This document shows positions 17,711 through 27,246 of a stretch of 64,000 nt of DNA, piece after piece. Position 1 is the first letter of the stretch. Every line of letters begins with the position of its first letter. Origin of the DNA: Paracyclopina nana (Eukaryota > Arthropoda > Copepoda > Cyclopoida > Cyclopettidae); contig JAGUCH010000001.1 in NCBI GenBank assembly GCA_019096065.1, positions 8,742,001-8,806,000 of the forward strand. The letters are read 5' to 3'. The translations under genes and the position numbers were made by a program. Under the pieces are notes generated by a model. It saw only the letters and a program-made list of their open reading frames with translations, ran no database searches and was not told the DNA's origin.

Positions 17711-17885
17711 CAGTTTTGTGAGGGAGGGAATTCTTGGGTGCAACCAAGCAACAAGCAACATATGCTGACATCAAGGTCAAGTATTGGTTAAGCACAAAGA
17801 ACCAGGAAGAGGAAGTATATTGAAAGATCCAGTAATATCTGGATCTATTTATACAATGCTATTGAACTTCATGTATCACACTTCA

Positions 17886-17889
17886 GTCC
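17886..17889. repeat. Target-site duplication GTCC (right copy)
   Basis: Matches 483-486. A 4-bp duplication is within the range produced by Ty3/gypsy and retroviral-type integrases. Confidence 0.9.
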
Positions 17890-18374
17890 TGGCCTCGTCT
17901 TTTCCAGCAGGATAAACCTGGACTCGGTCCACGACCAATTCTTTCTTGAAGGAGACTCCCATAATTTCGTCCTCTTCTCGGCCATGACGGAACGTGACAA
18001 TCAAGCTGGCATAAACAAACTTGCCTGCCGAGTGGAAGATTTATTACATTTTTGGGGGCTATCAACGATGTGTGTCATGAGCGAATATGCCAAAATGAGC
18101 ATGAATTAATTTTAAAGTTTGCATTGATGTGAAGGCATTTTTCGCGCAAGCTGATCAATCAAATATCTACCTTGGATGTCCTGGAGTTCTGGCATGTAAG
18201 CAATGCCTTTAATGTCGTCAATGTTGCCTTCGCAAGAAATATACTCTCGCTGTCCCATGTACAGATACACTCGTCCTATCAATTAAATAGATTATTGGAA
18301 ATATTCGTTTGCTAAATGATAAATATGTATATACCGTTAGGAGAGCACTTCTTATAAACCTTAGTTCCAACCAT
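17886..18374 (-). CDS. Arrestin, upstream part (exons 1-3), truncated by a retrotransposon in exon 3
   Basis: This is the 5' half of the same arrestin gene. Exon 1 is 18335-18374 (ATG at 18374-18372; MVGTKVYKKCSPNG, the classic arrestin start V.KVFKK.SPNG). Exon 2 is 18171-18275 (RVYLYMGQREYI...). Exon 3 begins at 18024 (KFVYASLIVTFRHGREEDEI, the arrestin FRYGREDDEVMG block) and is interrupted after AGG-AC at 17886. The two missing segments resume at 482-473 on the far side of the element, restoring Thr95 and then Lys-Leu-Gln before the donor. Introns are 59 bp (18276-18334) and 146 bp (18025-18170), all GT-AG with compatible phases 1, 1 and 0. Visual versus beta-arrestin cannot be decided from the N-terminal half. 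The region after TPNG/SPNG is divergent (SCEGNIDD in place of HID-type residues). Gene and element are in the same orientation. Confidence 0.88.
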
Positions 18375-18913
18375 ATTGAAGTAATGCAAGAGAAGCAATT
18401 GTCTGAAGACGAATGCGCAGTCGGTTTGAGCATTGGAAGCCTTTGTAAGGAAAGCAAGAAGCCATCGAGGTGCACAATCCACTTTCGGAATTTTTATATA
18501 ACCACGCACTTTTTAAGCGGACGTGTCTTTTGATATTTTTTTAAGATAAAAGGTTTGACCTCCCATGATAGCTAACAAAAAAAGGCAACTGGGAGGAGTA
18601 ACTGATTATCAACCTATGTTCATCATTTTGCAGCTGATGTATTAGCGCCACCATTATCTGAGGTTGGCTAAACAGCCCAAATGATGAGTATATTTCTAGA
18701 GGATATTTCTATTATGGCCACAGTGACTTAAGAATCCTTAATAGTATCCACGGATGTGAGTGCTATATAGCTCAATGGCAGTTTTATTTCAGGCTTAGGC
18801 CTATGAAATGCAAGTTGAGTTGTCCCAATTGACGACGTATTGAGCTGGAGTCAAAATTGAAGCTTCTACTTTGACTTTGCAGAAAATAACCAATGTCACA
18901 TCAGAGGATGATA
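18375..18913. other. Intergenic region upstream of arrestin
   Basis: No gene seen. It should contain the arrestin promoter and the 3' UTR of the small secreted protein at 18914-19273. No core promoter motif stands out. Confidence 0.4.
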
Positions 18914-19273
18914 TTATTTTTCCACGCCAAATGCAAGCCCCACAACCAGTGACGTTAATCTGAGTAATAAAAAAGCAATTTTAAAGCTGAGTGTAGCATA
19001 TCTTTTTAAGATGGCTGAATATTGGGATACTTGAGCACCACCATTGTATTCGCAAGGATTTGGCTGAACTGGCAATGCGTTCAATCCTGATCCGCATTTC
19101 CCTTGAGCAAACTTGAATTGTGTACCATTTATGCATGTTGCAGAAACAGCTAGGCAAATGTTTGCAACAGGCTTGTGACCTTCTCCAATGTTGCCTCCAT
19201 GCATACCACCTTTGAAAAGCTTCGCTGTAGCAATAGACAAAACCAAGAGCAAATAAATGATTCCCTGCTTCAT
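18914..19273 (-). CDS. Small secreted or membrane-anchored cysteine-containing protein (119 aa)
   Basis: The ATG at 19273-19271 begins a clear signal peptide (MKQGIIYLLLVLSIATA). A short mature domain of about 70 residues follows, with four cysteines (ICLA, ATC, GKC, NPC) and one N-glycosylation sequon (NGT). The C-terminus is hydrophobic (KIAFLLLRLTSLVVGLAF), which fits a membrane span or a GPI-anchor signal. The layout (signal, small Cys-paired domain, hydrophobic end) is that of small GPI-type surface proteins, but the family is not recognised. The start codon lies 32 bp from a large hairpin (19305-19451) that would be in its promoter or 5' UTR. Confidence 0.5.
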   Translation of the reverse strand: MKQGIIYLLLVLSIATAKLFKGGMHGGNIGEGHKPVANICLAVSATCINGTQFKFAQGKCGSGLNALPVQPNPCEYNGGAQVSQYSAILKRYATLSFKIAFLLLRLTSLVVGLAFGVEK

Positions 19274-19304
19274 TGTTTTCTCGTCGCTTAGTAAGGACTG
19301 ATTT

Positions 19305-19451
19305 AGGCTTAGTCTCTTCTGGAGATTTCATAGTGACCAAGCCACGGTCATTATCGATTCTTATGTAGTTCCATCGCAACCTACTCAGTACATAAGAAAC
19401 GATAATGACCGTGGCTTGGTCACTATGAAATCTCCAGAAGAGACTAAGCCT
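19305..19451. repeat. Near-perfect inverted repeat: 63-bp arms, 21-bp loop
   Basis: Arms 19305-19367 and 19389-19451 are reverse complements with a single mismatched position (19357/19399). The outer 52 bp are perfect (AGGCTTAGTCTC... / ...GAGACTAAGCCT). It lies just upstream of the small secreted protein gene. Confidence 0.9.
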
Positions 19452-19573
19452 TAGGTACAGCTTTCATTTCGTCAATTAATGCAAGATTTGATTGATAACA
19501 ATAAGGTCAATACAGGCATTTCCTCCCTAGGACCAAATTCATGTAAAGCGATGTAAATGTGACGATGCAAGAG

Positions 19574-19760
19574 TCCCTACCGCCACAGCAAAAGTTAGAC
19601 CCCAAGAAAAATCCCTGAGAGGTCGGGAAAAAAATAACCTTGCACATTTTTCATTTCCCCTCGCTGCGCTCGGATGAAAAATAGTTGCTCGGTTCTAAAA
19701 ATTTTCCCGGCCGATCAGGGATTTTTCGCGGGGTCTTACTTTTGCTGAGGGTGGTAGGGA
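19574..19760. mobile_element. MITE-like inverted-repeat element (about 187 bp)
   Basis: The ends TCCCTACC... and ...GGTAGGGA extend into imperfect inverted repeats of about 60 bp (AGCAAAAGT-AGACCCC-AAAAATCCCTGA type blocks). No coding capacity. Confidence 0.7.
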
Positions 19761-20049
19761 TTCATTTTTCTCTAACAGTAACCGACAATCCCAGGGCAGT
19801 TGAAATTCCAAGAAAAGCTCGACCTACTTTTTTGATCCATCATCAAGTGACCAAAGTTGACTCGCGCAAGCGTTAACGCGCCGACTTTGAGGCTTGCCAG
19901 TGCAGTGGCTTACAGCTAAATGCCAACTCTCAGCTGAGTAACCGTCTTACCAAGCGCAAGCTGATTGACGCCATTGCGCATTTTCAACATGTGTTGGGCC
20001 GCTCATGATTACAAATTGAGTTAGCTGCAATTTGTTAAAACTGCAATTT

Positions 20050-20272
20050 ACGCTGGCAGCGTCTCAAGCACCTGGCAACGTCTCCCGCACCTGGCAGCGT
20101 CTCCCGCACCTGGCAACATCTCCTGCACCCGGCAGCGTTGCCTGCACCCGGCAGCGTCTCCTGCACCCAACAGAGTCTCCCCGTCTCCCGCACCCGGCAG
20201 CATCTCCCGCACCCGGCAGCATCTCCCGTACCCGGCAGCATCTCCCGCACCCAGCAGCAACTCCCGCACATT
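20050..20272. repeat. GC-rich 19-bp minisatellite (about 11 units)
   Basis: Head-to-tail units of the type CTCCCGCACCCGGCAGCAT with point differences. One unit carries an 8-bp insertion. The open frames across it on both strands are a by-product of the repeat. Confidence 0.85.
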
Positions 20273-20312
20273 GTGGCTGCTCAAGACTACAAAAAATGGG
20301 TGCCATCTTTAA

Positions 20313-21520
20313 GCTAGACACATTTTGTACAGTCGGAATAAGTTAGACACCTTTTGGCATAGTCATTTTTGGTTAGACACATTTTTCATGACTGTCATGT
20401 TTTAGCATAGACACCTTTTGGCATAGTTGGATTTTGTTAGAAAGTCAAGATGTTTTAATTTAGACACACTAGCATAGTACTTTTAGGTTAGACAAATCTG
20501 AATAACTGGTATGCTTTAAGTTAGACACCTTTTGGCATAGCACTTTTAAAGTAGACACCATTTTTGTGACAGGAACATTTTAGGTTAGACAACTTTTGGT
20601 ACAGTACTTTTAGTTTAGACACATCAAGACCTTTTAGGTTAGACACCTTTTGGTACAGTACTTTTAGCTTAGACACACCAAGACGTTTTAGGTTAGACAC
20701 CTTTTGGCATAGCACTATTAGATAAGACATGTCAAGACACGCCCCACTTGAAAAGTCCCTGATAATTCTTTTATGAAAATCATAATGATGCATTAATTAA
20801 TCATAGTTTGAAGTAATGTAAAAGAGCAATACTAGTTTTATGCAGAATGCCAACAATTTGTCTACTTTCTTGAATAAGCTCTTGTCACTCTGACGAATTA
20901 CTGACGAACCAAATTTTGAAAACTTGAAAAAGCTTGAAACCCTAAAACTGCAAAGCCTGAAGCTAAAACCCAGCTTGAACCAAATTATGAAAAACTTGAA
21001 AAAGCTTGAAACCCAAAAAATGCAAAGCTTGATAACCCAGTGTCTAACCTAAAACGTCTTGGTGTGTCTAAGCTAAAAGTACTATACCAAAAGGTGTCTA
21101 ACCTAAAACATCTTGGTGTGTCTAGGCTAAAAGTACTGTACCAAAAGGTGTCTAACCTAAAACGTCTTGGTGTGTCTAAGCTAAAAGTACTGTACCAAAA
21201 GGTGTCTAACCTAAAACGTCTTGGTGTGTCTAAGCTTAAAGTACTGTACCAAAAGGTGTCTAACCTAAAACATACTAGTCACTAATTTGTGTCTACTCAA
21301 AAAGTACTGTGCCAAAAGGTGTCTATCATAAAGTATACTAGTCCTTGAAATCTGTCTACGCTAAAAGTGCTATGCCAAAAGGTGTCTAAATAAAAATATC
21401 TTGACTTTCTAACAAAATCCAACTATGCCAAAAGGTGTCTACACTAAAGCATAGACGTTGTCTAACCTAAAGTAACTTGGCGTGTCTAACTTAAAACGAC
21501 TTGACTTTCTAACATAAAAA
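20313..21520. repeat. Foldback-like structure: inverted arms made of 54-bp tandem repeats
   Basis: The left arm (about 20313-20740) repeats GTTAGACACCTTTTGGCATAG-type units. The right arm (about 21035-21520) repeats their reverse complement; units at 21040, 21094, 21148 and 21202 are 54 bp apart. A 290-bp unique centre separates the arms. Foldback-type transposons have such arms. No transposase is seen inside. Confidence 0.8.
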
Positions 21521-22567
21521 GTTCACCCCAAAAAATTCGCCAGGTGTTTTTTTTTCCGGAAAAAAAATTCCCCTGGTTAATTTTTTCCCCAATGTATTTG
21601 TTTACATTTCGTCTTGGTAGAGAAATAAATTGAGAACTATTTGGAAATTGAAACCTAACCAGGGATTTTCGGTTACCGGTAGAGAAAATTTGTTTTCCTT
21701 AAGCCAGGGAGAGTACAGTACTTGCTGAGACAAACTTTGCTTTTTTGAGCCTGTACCTATGAATCTATGTTCTGAAATCTCCTGTCACAGCAATGACTTT
21801 CTTGGAAATATTAGACCATTTGCCAATTTAAAAACGGTTTGTTTTAATTAAATAAAGAATTACTTCAAAACTGAATATTCCCTCTTTTTTGGCAGCTTTG
21901 GCATATCATGGCTGCGTTTACAGCTTTGGCATATCATGGCTGCTTTTAAGGTAATTTGTCATTGTCACAATACTAAATATAACATTTCATTAAAAAAGTT
22001 TAAGTTAAATCCCTCTAGTTTAAAAAAGAATGTATATCTTTTCAAGCAACATGGTTAGTTATAAACAGTTCATGCATTATTGCCTTGTTCATATATTAAG
22101 AATGCCTTTAGGTATGGAAAAAATTGCCGTAAGTAAAAGTGAATCTGCTGCTGACTGCCATTCTACGAGTTCAGCTTGAGGCCGATGGAAATTTTTGATG
22201 AAATTTGACTAGTGATTTTGCTCAAAAGGACTAAAATGTGGAGCACTTTATAGCCAAAATTAGATTTCTTTACTTTTACTTCGATTAAAGTCGATCTGAT
22301 TTTTTTAGTATCAGCACTCAGCAGATGGCACTAGTCATAAGACAATTTTTCTCCTTTCCTTGATGTGTTATTCGTTCATTTTCCTGAGGAGTTGGGGGCA
22401 TACATGAACAGGACATATGTAATCCTTCGATAAAAAAGTCAATGGCAGTTTTAAGCTCTGCTCATCACTACAACTATATATTAAGCTTCATAGGGGAGAG
22501 ATGGAACTCGAATTTACGCCTTAATTCGTGAACATTCACAAAAAGGGACAGCCAGCAGCATAACAAA

Positions 22568-22789
22568 GGCCTGGTTCACCTGCGATATTATGATCAAAAT
22601 ATCGAACGATATTATGCTGATATTTGCAAATATCAGGTACTTCCAACATCATTTTTTAGATTTTTTCTTCGAATTCGGTCTTTTGGCACCAAAAGCCATC
22701 CTACAACAGTATCTAATTTCTCAGTTTCTCAGTATTTCGCTCCGATATTTTGTCAAAATATCTGATATTATGAGCAGGTGAACCATGCC
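22568..22789. mobile_element. MITE with terminal inverted repeats GGC(C/A)TGGTTCACCTGC
   Basis: A 222-bp element. The 16-bp ends are inverted repeats with one mismatch, and further complementary GATATTATGA blocks lie inside. Non-coding. Confidence 0.75.
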
Positions 22790-23235
22790 AAACTCTGTTT
22801 TAACTAATGTAATCCACAATTGTAAACCATGAGAGAAATGACAGTCTCTTGTGACAGTCAAGCTATTAATGAGTCTTAAATACCTTGCCAATCAGCCATT
22901 ATAATGACTTTTGTTGTATTGACCAATTTTTCTGTCAGCAGCAAATGGCTGAGGTAGAATCATAAATGACAATTCCTCTCTTTTTAATCAGCAATCACTA
23001 TTCTCAACTTATATTGCCCTGTAAACAAATGCAGTTTTTGCAATTTTGTTATTACTGAGCAATAGACGTTTTCAGCTTGATCAAATGATTTTTTAAAACA
23101 TTGTGACAAAAAGCAAGGAAAAGCGGACTTTTGCCATGAAACATGTTGATAAGTATTGGACAAAATTGAAAAATTGCCCATAAAAATACTGCTTGGTTAA
23201 GTCAAGTCAAGGATACATTTCAAGTGAATGTAATG

Positions 23236-24667
23236 CTATAGGTTTATTTCTGTCAAAGGAATAACAGGGTTAAATTTCATCATGTCAAGCTTATTAGTCG
23301 CTTCGTTGTACCCCCATAATTTCATAGCTTGGCTACATTCTTTTTGGACTGAGTGAACTTCATCAATGTCCATATTGCTTTTCCAATGAGTTAACGCTGC
23401 CATTGGATCTCTATAAGTATTCCACACTTCTTGTCTGTGTTTCCGCACTTGATTGGCATTTGTATGCTCGTACAAGAAGTCTTTCATTGGCTGCTGAATT
23501 TCAAGGCGAAAAAAATTGGCTAAATCTTGCAAAACCTCATTTTGTTGCAATATTATATCCTCATACCTGGCTATCCTAAAAACCAAGGTTCGGAAATATG
23601 CACATATTTAGAAGACACATATGCTAAGGAACCTACTTGATTCTTCCAGGGTATAATTTTTTAAGCTCACGGTAACTGAAGTAATCATTTTCCAGATCAT
23701 GACACAAAAACTGAGGCTGTATGCAGGACTCATTAATGATGCAAAAATCACGCCTTTTTCTAGACTGTATCACAGCTCTCGGATCTCTGACAAGATAGGC
23801 AATTTTTAGGCCTTTGTTGGCATCAAGCAACACTCTTGTAAAGTTTAATGCCAGTCGCACAGTTTTTGTCAGTTGTATAGGATGATGAGAGCACACAGAA
23901 CTCAGAAACTCTGGGTCGGAACACATCAGGTTTTTTTTGTACTGTTCATTGTTGCACAATTTGCTAAGCATTGAATTGGAAGGATAGACAAACTTGTCTG
24001 GAAAATCTGGCCAGTGTTCTAAAAAAAGGTCATAAAATTTTCGGAACCTGTAACTATGCGAAAACATTTACTTGATGCATATGTGAAGTTGCATTTGAAA
24101 AAATGCGACATCATTGACAAAGCCGAGGTTAATCCTTCATCCTGCGGACTAGTGAATCGATGAATCATAGCATAGTTCAAAGGCTCTTCAAAATAGAATG
24201 ATGCTGGATGAGAGTCAAAGAATTGCGATAGAAATGTTGATCCGCTTCTCCAGGTTGTGACAATCAAGTTTGTTATCGTAGGACCTCCATCACTGAATAA
24301 ATTAGTTTTTATGTGAGGCCTAAATGATGTGAGATGATTATGATCAACTAAAGTACGTTTAATAGGCAATAGTTTACTTGAGAGTCTGTAGCTCTAGGAA
24401 GACTTGACGTTGTGACCTCTTTAAAGCTGATTGCCATGACTGTGGACGCTCCAATATGCGTGGAGCAACAATTGCTTTGTTAATATAATTTACCTGACGC
24501 ACCATAGTATTTTGTTCTTGTAAATTCAAGGTATCTTCTAACTGAATTGGCGAGATGTCCATGTTTGAGATCAAGTGTAGCAGCATTATAGTAGAAGACA
24601 CAATAAGAGCGAAGGGCCACACTTTTGCTCTACCCTTAGCCTGGTTGTGATTCTGCGATTCAAGCAT
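23236..24667 (-). CDS. Golgi carbohydrate 6-O-sulfotransferase-like protein (419 aa, four exons)
   Basis: Transfers sulfate from PAPS to sugar hydroxyls on glycans in the Golgi lumen (family knowledge). Exons are 24378-24667, 24072-24319, 23637-24018 and 23236-23575. Introns of 58, 53 and 61 bp are GT-AG, with matching phases 2, 1 and 2. The protein is type II: a cytoplasmic N-terminus of about 17 residues, a membrane anchor (WPFALIVSSTIMLLHLI), a stem, then the 5'-PAPS motif TTWRSGSTFL, the EEPLNY block, the 3'-PAPS motif YLVRDPRAVIQSR and the late IARYEDI motif. This is the Gal/GalNAc/GlcNAc-6-O-sulfotransferase type (CHST1-7 relatives). Length is normal. The acceptor sugar cannot be told from sequence alone. 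Confidence 0.88.
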
Positions 24668-26162
24668 AGCAGACTTATTACTGACTACTGATCACAGAAC
24701 TTAACCAAAGTACACATGTGCTGTTCTGACATGTGTAACACTTAATGGCGCACGCTTTTTCACTGATAAGAAGTAGAAGATAAGAGAAACAAAGCCAAAG
24801 ATATGGTCTATTTACTCCTCTTGGTAAGTATGATCAATGCCAGGTATCCAAGAAAATCGACACAATCCGAAGCCAACTTATGTGAAATAGCCAGGTTGTT
24901 CAAAATTATCAGTACTCGCGAACATTTCATCAGCAAAAATTTTTGCGATTTCTGAAATTATATACGTTTAAGCACGATGGCTAGTTGTCATAATTAAGCT
25001 TCGATTCACATTAATATGTTGAAAAAAATAACCCTTCAAATATGTAGTACTTTTAGGTTAACAGGTGTGGCTTTTATTTGAAAATGAAAGCATTTTTTGC
25101 ATAACTGTTTATAAAATGTGTGATTTGTTGGATTGTCACTTGTTCATTTTGGAGCAAATAATGCATACTATTTACTCATTTATTAGAATCATCGTGCGAC
25201 TACTCATGAATAAAAACCGGTTGAACGTCGTCGGTAACTTGCGTCCCATTTGCTAATTTGATCAAGAAAAAATTCAACTGCGTCAGCTATGACTAAAATG
25301 CATTTAAAAGAGCCAACTTATCATCTTCACTAAAGGCTAGAAAATGGCTGATATAATTTGAGGCTTTTTACAGCACTGTTGAGGAGGAATGATTTACGAA
25401 AATGGTCTGCGAGTTACGTACGTACACGCAACTTCACTCAGCTATGCAACTCGTCTAGTGTTTTCGGATTTTAAGGTAATTTGAAAAATGCTGCCAAAAA
25501 TTCCTGTTAGACAAGGCAAAAACGTAAGACCAGTCAAGCATTAAATCATTCATACTTGGTTTGCTAGCTGCTGCTTTCTTTTCCTATGTGCTATTAGTTT
25601 GTTTTGTGGGATTAATCCTCTGCGCTCACCTACACCAAAAGGCGCATTATTCTCCTTTCTCCAGTTTGAAAAAAATTCCGCATCGAAGGCTTGAGACCTG
25701 GGAGCTTTCGCAGAAAACTCTTCTTCCACTGGGCCATGGGCCAGTAGACCCCACTGATCCGCAACGAGGCTCATACAGAGGCTTGAATTCTTGATGAGAT
25801 GCTATAGTGCAGTAGTGGCCTACTTCTACGTTCTACTGTACTCTATCGGGAAAAGACCCACTGATCCAGCACTGCACCATAAGATATACTAGAGAGCACC
25901 AGTTAAGTTCGCTATTTTGACCGCAAGAATGGGCCATGAAATGTTTGAATGGTTTTTGGGGAAACCGCGTGGCTTTGGGCAATCAAATCGCGGCTTAATT
26001 CGCCTCATAGGAGCGAAAGGCTGACAAATAGAAAGCATGCCTTGCACGAAATTTCCTCGATCTGAGTGAGTGAGCTCTAGTAGCTCACTGCGGCAGTAGA
26101 GACTCGAATAGAAGGCCCGACTTTCTTTAGTATGGCTTTCTAATCCGACTCGTTCGGTTGTC
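24668..26162. other. Intergenic region
   Basis: No supported gene. A hydrophobic frame at 25561-25650 (+) lacks an ATG and any joinable exon. Otherwise nothing notable. Confidence 0.4.
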
Positions 26163-26189
26163 TTGAACACTTTGTGCTCGTTCAAGGTG

Positions 26190-26409
26190 ATGCTAGCGAG
26201 GATGAAGCCCTCTCTTGGGAGGCTTGTGGCTCATGGCATGGCCTCGGCGGCCTTTTGTGCGACCTCAAGTGTGGCGACACTGCAAGAGGTCGACGGTTGC
26301 TCACACAGCTCCGATTGCATTGACAGCTATTGGCGCACAATTTGGATCATCATTGGTTTGGCAGTTTTGGCATACTTCTGCATGTGCGCGTGGACCTGCT
26401 GCATATCGA
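26190..26409 (+). CDS. Possible first exon of a small cysteine-rich membrane protein
   Basis: From the ATG at 26190 the frame reads a moderately hydrophobic N-terminus, a short Cys-containing ectodomain (DGCSHSSDCIDSYW), a strong membrane span (IWIIIGLAVLAYFCMCAW) and a juxtamembrane TCC cluster. It reaches a good donor (TCGA|GTAAGA) after 26409. No downstream exon could be assigned. The pattern resembles small single-pass adaptor-type proteins, but no family is recognised. Confidence 0.4.
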
Positions 26410-27246
26410 GTAAGAATTCACTTTTTGAGCCTGCTTCTTGACCTTGGCATTCCTGATGACTATCTACAACTTTCGAGAAAAACTGCTTCTACAACTGCTG
26501 CTGCAACTGAAGCTGCTCTTTGTGTCCTTAAATCTTGCTCCCATCTATTCGACCGCAAGCAGGGCTCAATTTCAGCTTTGATTGCTTCAGCTGACACCTC
26601 GTGAGTGTAGCTTGGAGCGTTCACTTTCTCTGGCCGCCTGGTTCAGGAAGAGCTGAGGCCCAGCAGCTCTTTGCCTTTTCTTTCGTGCCTTGTAGGCACG
26701 ACGACGACACTTAAAATACGATACTTTTGCTACTTCAATTGCCCAGCTTTCACGAAGGTGCGGCAAATAAAGCTAATAGCACTAGAAGCACACCATGTTG
26801 TTGGCTAACTTTTTGATGGTTGGCCCCCTGTCAAAAGCATGGACAGTTTCGTTTTCCTGGGCCTTGAGCCAACATGTTATTGGCAACTTGCAAGGTAGGA
26901 AACGCTATATCTTCCAAAAGCAATACCTTGATTATTATATTGTTTGGCAAATGAAAACCAAGTAGCTGCATCCATCTCAAAAACGCCGCAACTTGAGTCG
27001 TACGCATAGCTAATCAACTTCCCTTTGCTCCACTCAATGTGCGCACGAGTTTCGGTGTGTGGTCTATGTACCTTCCTATATCACATGTGGGAAAAATCTA
27101 ATTATAGGCGGACTGAGCAAATAATGCATTCCAGAGAATATAGTCTCCTAGCCGACTCTCCTCTGAACGAATCCCAGCAGCCGCAATAATCGAAAAATTT
27201 CAAGTATCGATTGAATTTAGAATACATTGTGAGACACACTAGAAAA
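26410..27246. other. Region between two plus-strand candidates
   Basis: No clear exon. An Ala/Thr-rich open frame around 26460-26604 may be a continuation of the 26190 candidate or chance. Confidence 0.3.

Larger units (their letters stand above)
487..17885 (-). mobile_element. Full-length 17.4-kb Ty3/gypsy-like LTR retrotransposon (endogenous-retrovirus-like) with antisense spliced genes
   Basis: The element runs TG...CA with 426-bp LTRs that I read as identical base for base, a GTCC target duplication, a tRNA-Lys(1,2) primer-binding site and a GGGGGAAA polypurine tract. Sense-strand (minus) order: gag 16763-15195, pol 15194-7797, SGNH-like ORF 6823-6176, envelope-like ORF 6225-4285. The gag and pol frames are long and intact, and LTR identity implies very recent insertion. 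Domain order PR-RT-RH-IN and the FLDD and DNGPEF motifs favour Ty3/gypsy over BEL/Pao, although the twin zinc knuckles of Gag recall BEL. It is several times larger than ordinary Ty3 elements (5-9 kb). Part of the extra length comes from plus-strand, intron-containing genes at 3055-3745 and 6989-7725, and part from non-coding DNA at 913-3054. Confidence 0.93.
17460..17885 (-). repeat. 5' LTR
   Basis: 426 bp, TG (17460-17461) to CA (17884-17885). It directly adjoins the PBS on one side and arrestin exon 3 on the other. Confidence 0.93.

Noticed and set aside
20035-20346. Several overlapping Cys/Gly- or Pro/Ala-rich frames
   Set aside because: Products of translating the 19-bp minisatellite in different frames.
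21040-21285. Repetitive 81-aa frame with 18-residue period
   Set aside because: Translation of the 54-bp tandem repeat in the foldback arm. No start context or gene structure.
24340-24377. Reading the sulfotransferase exon 1/2 boundary as a frameshift or 30-bp intron
   Set aside because: A 58-bp GT-AG intron (24320-24377) joins both frames in phase, so no frameshift is needed.
25561-25794. Frame with hydrophobic N-terminus resembling a signal peptide
   Set aside because: Starts at TTG, has no ATG, no joinable exon, and the remainder has no coding features.
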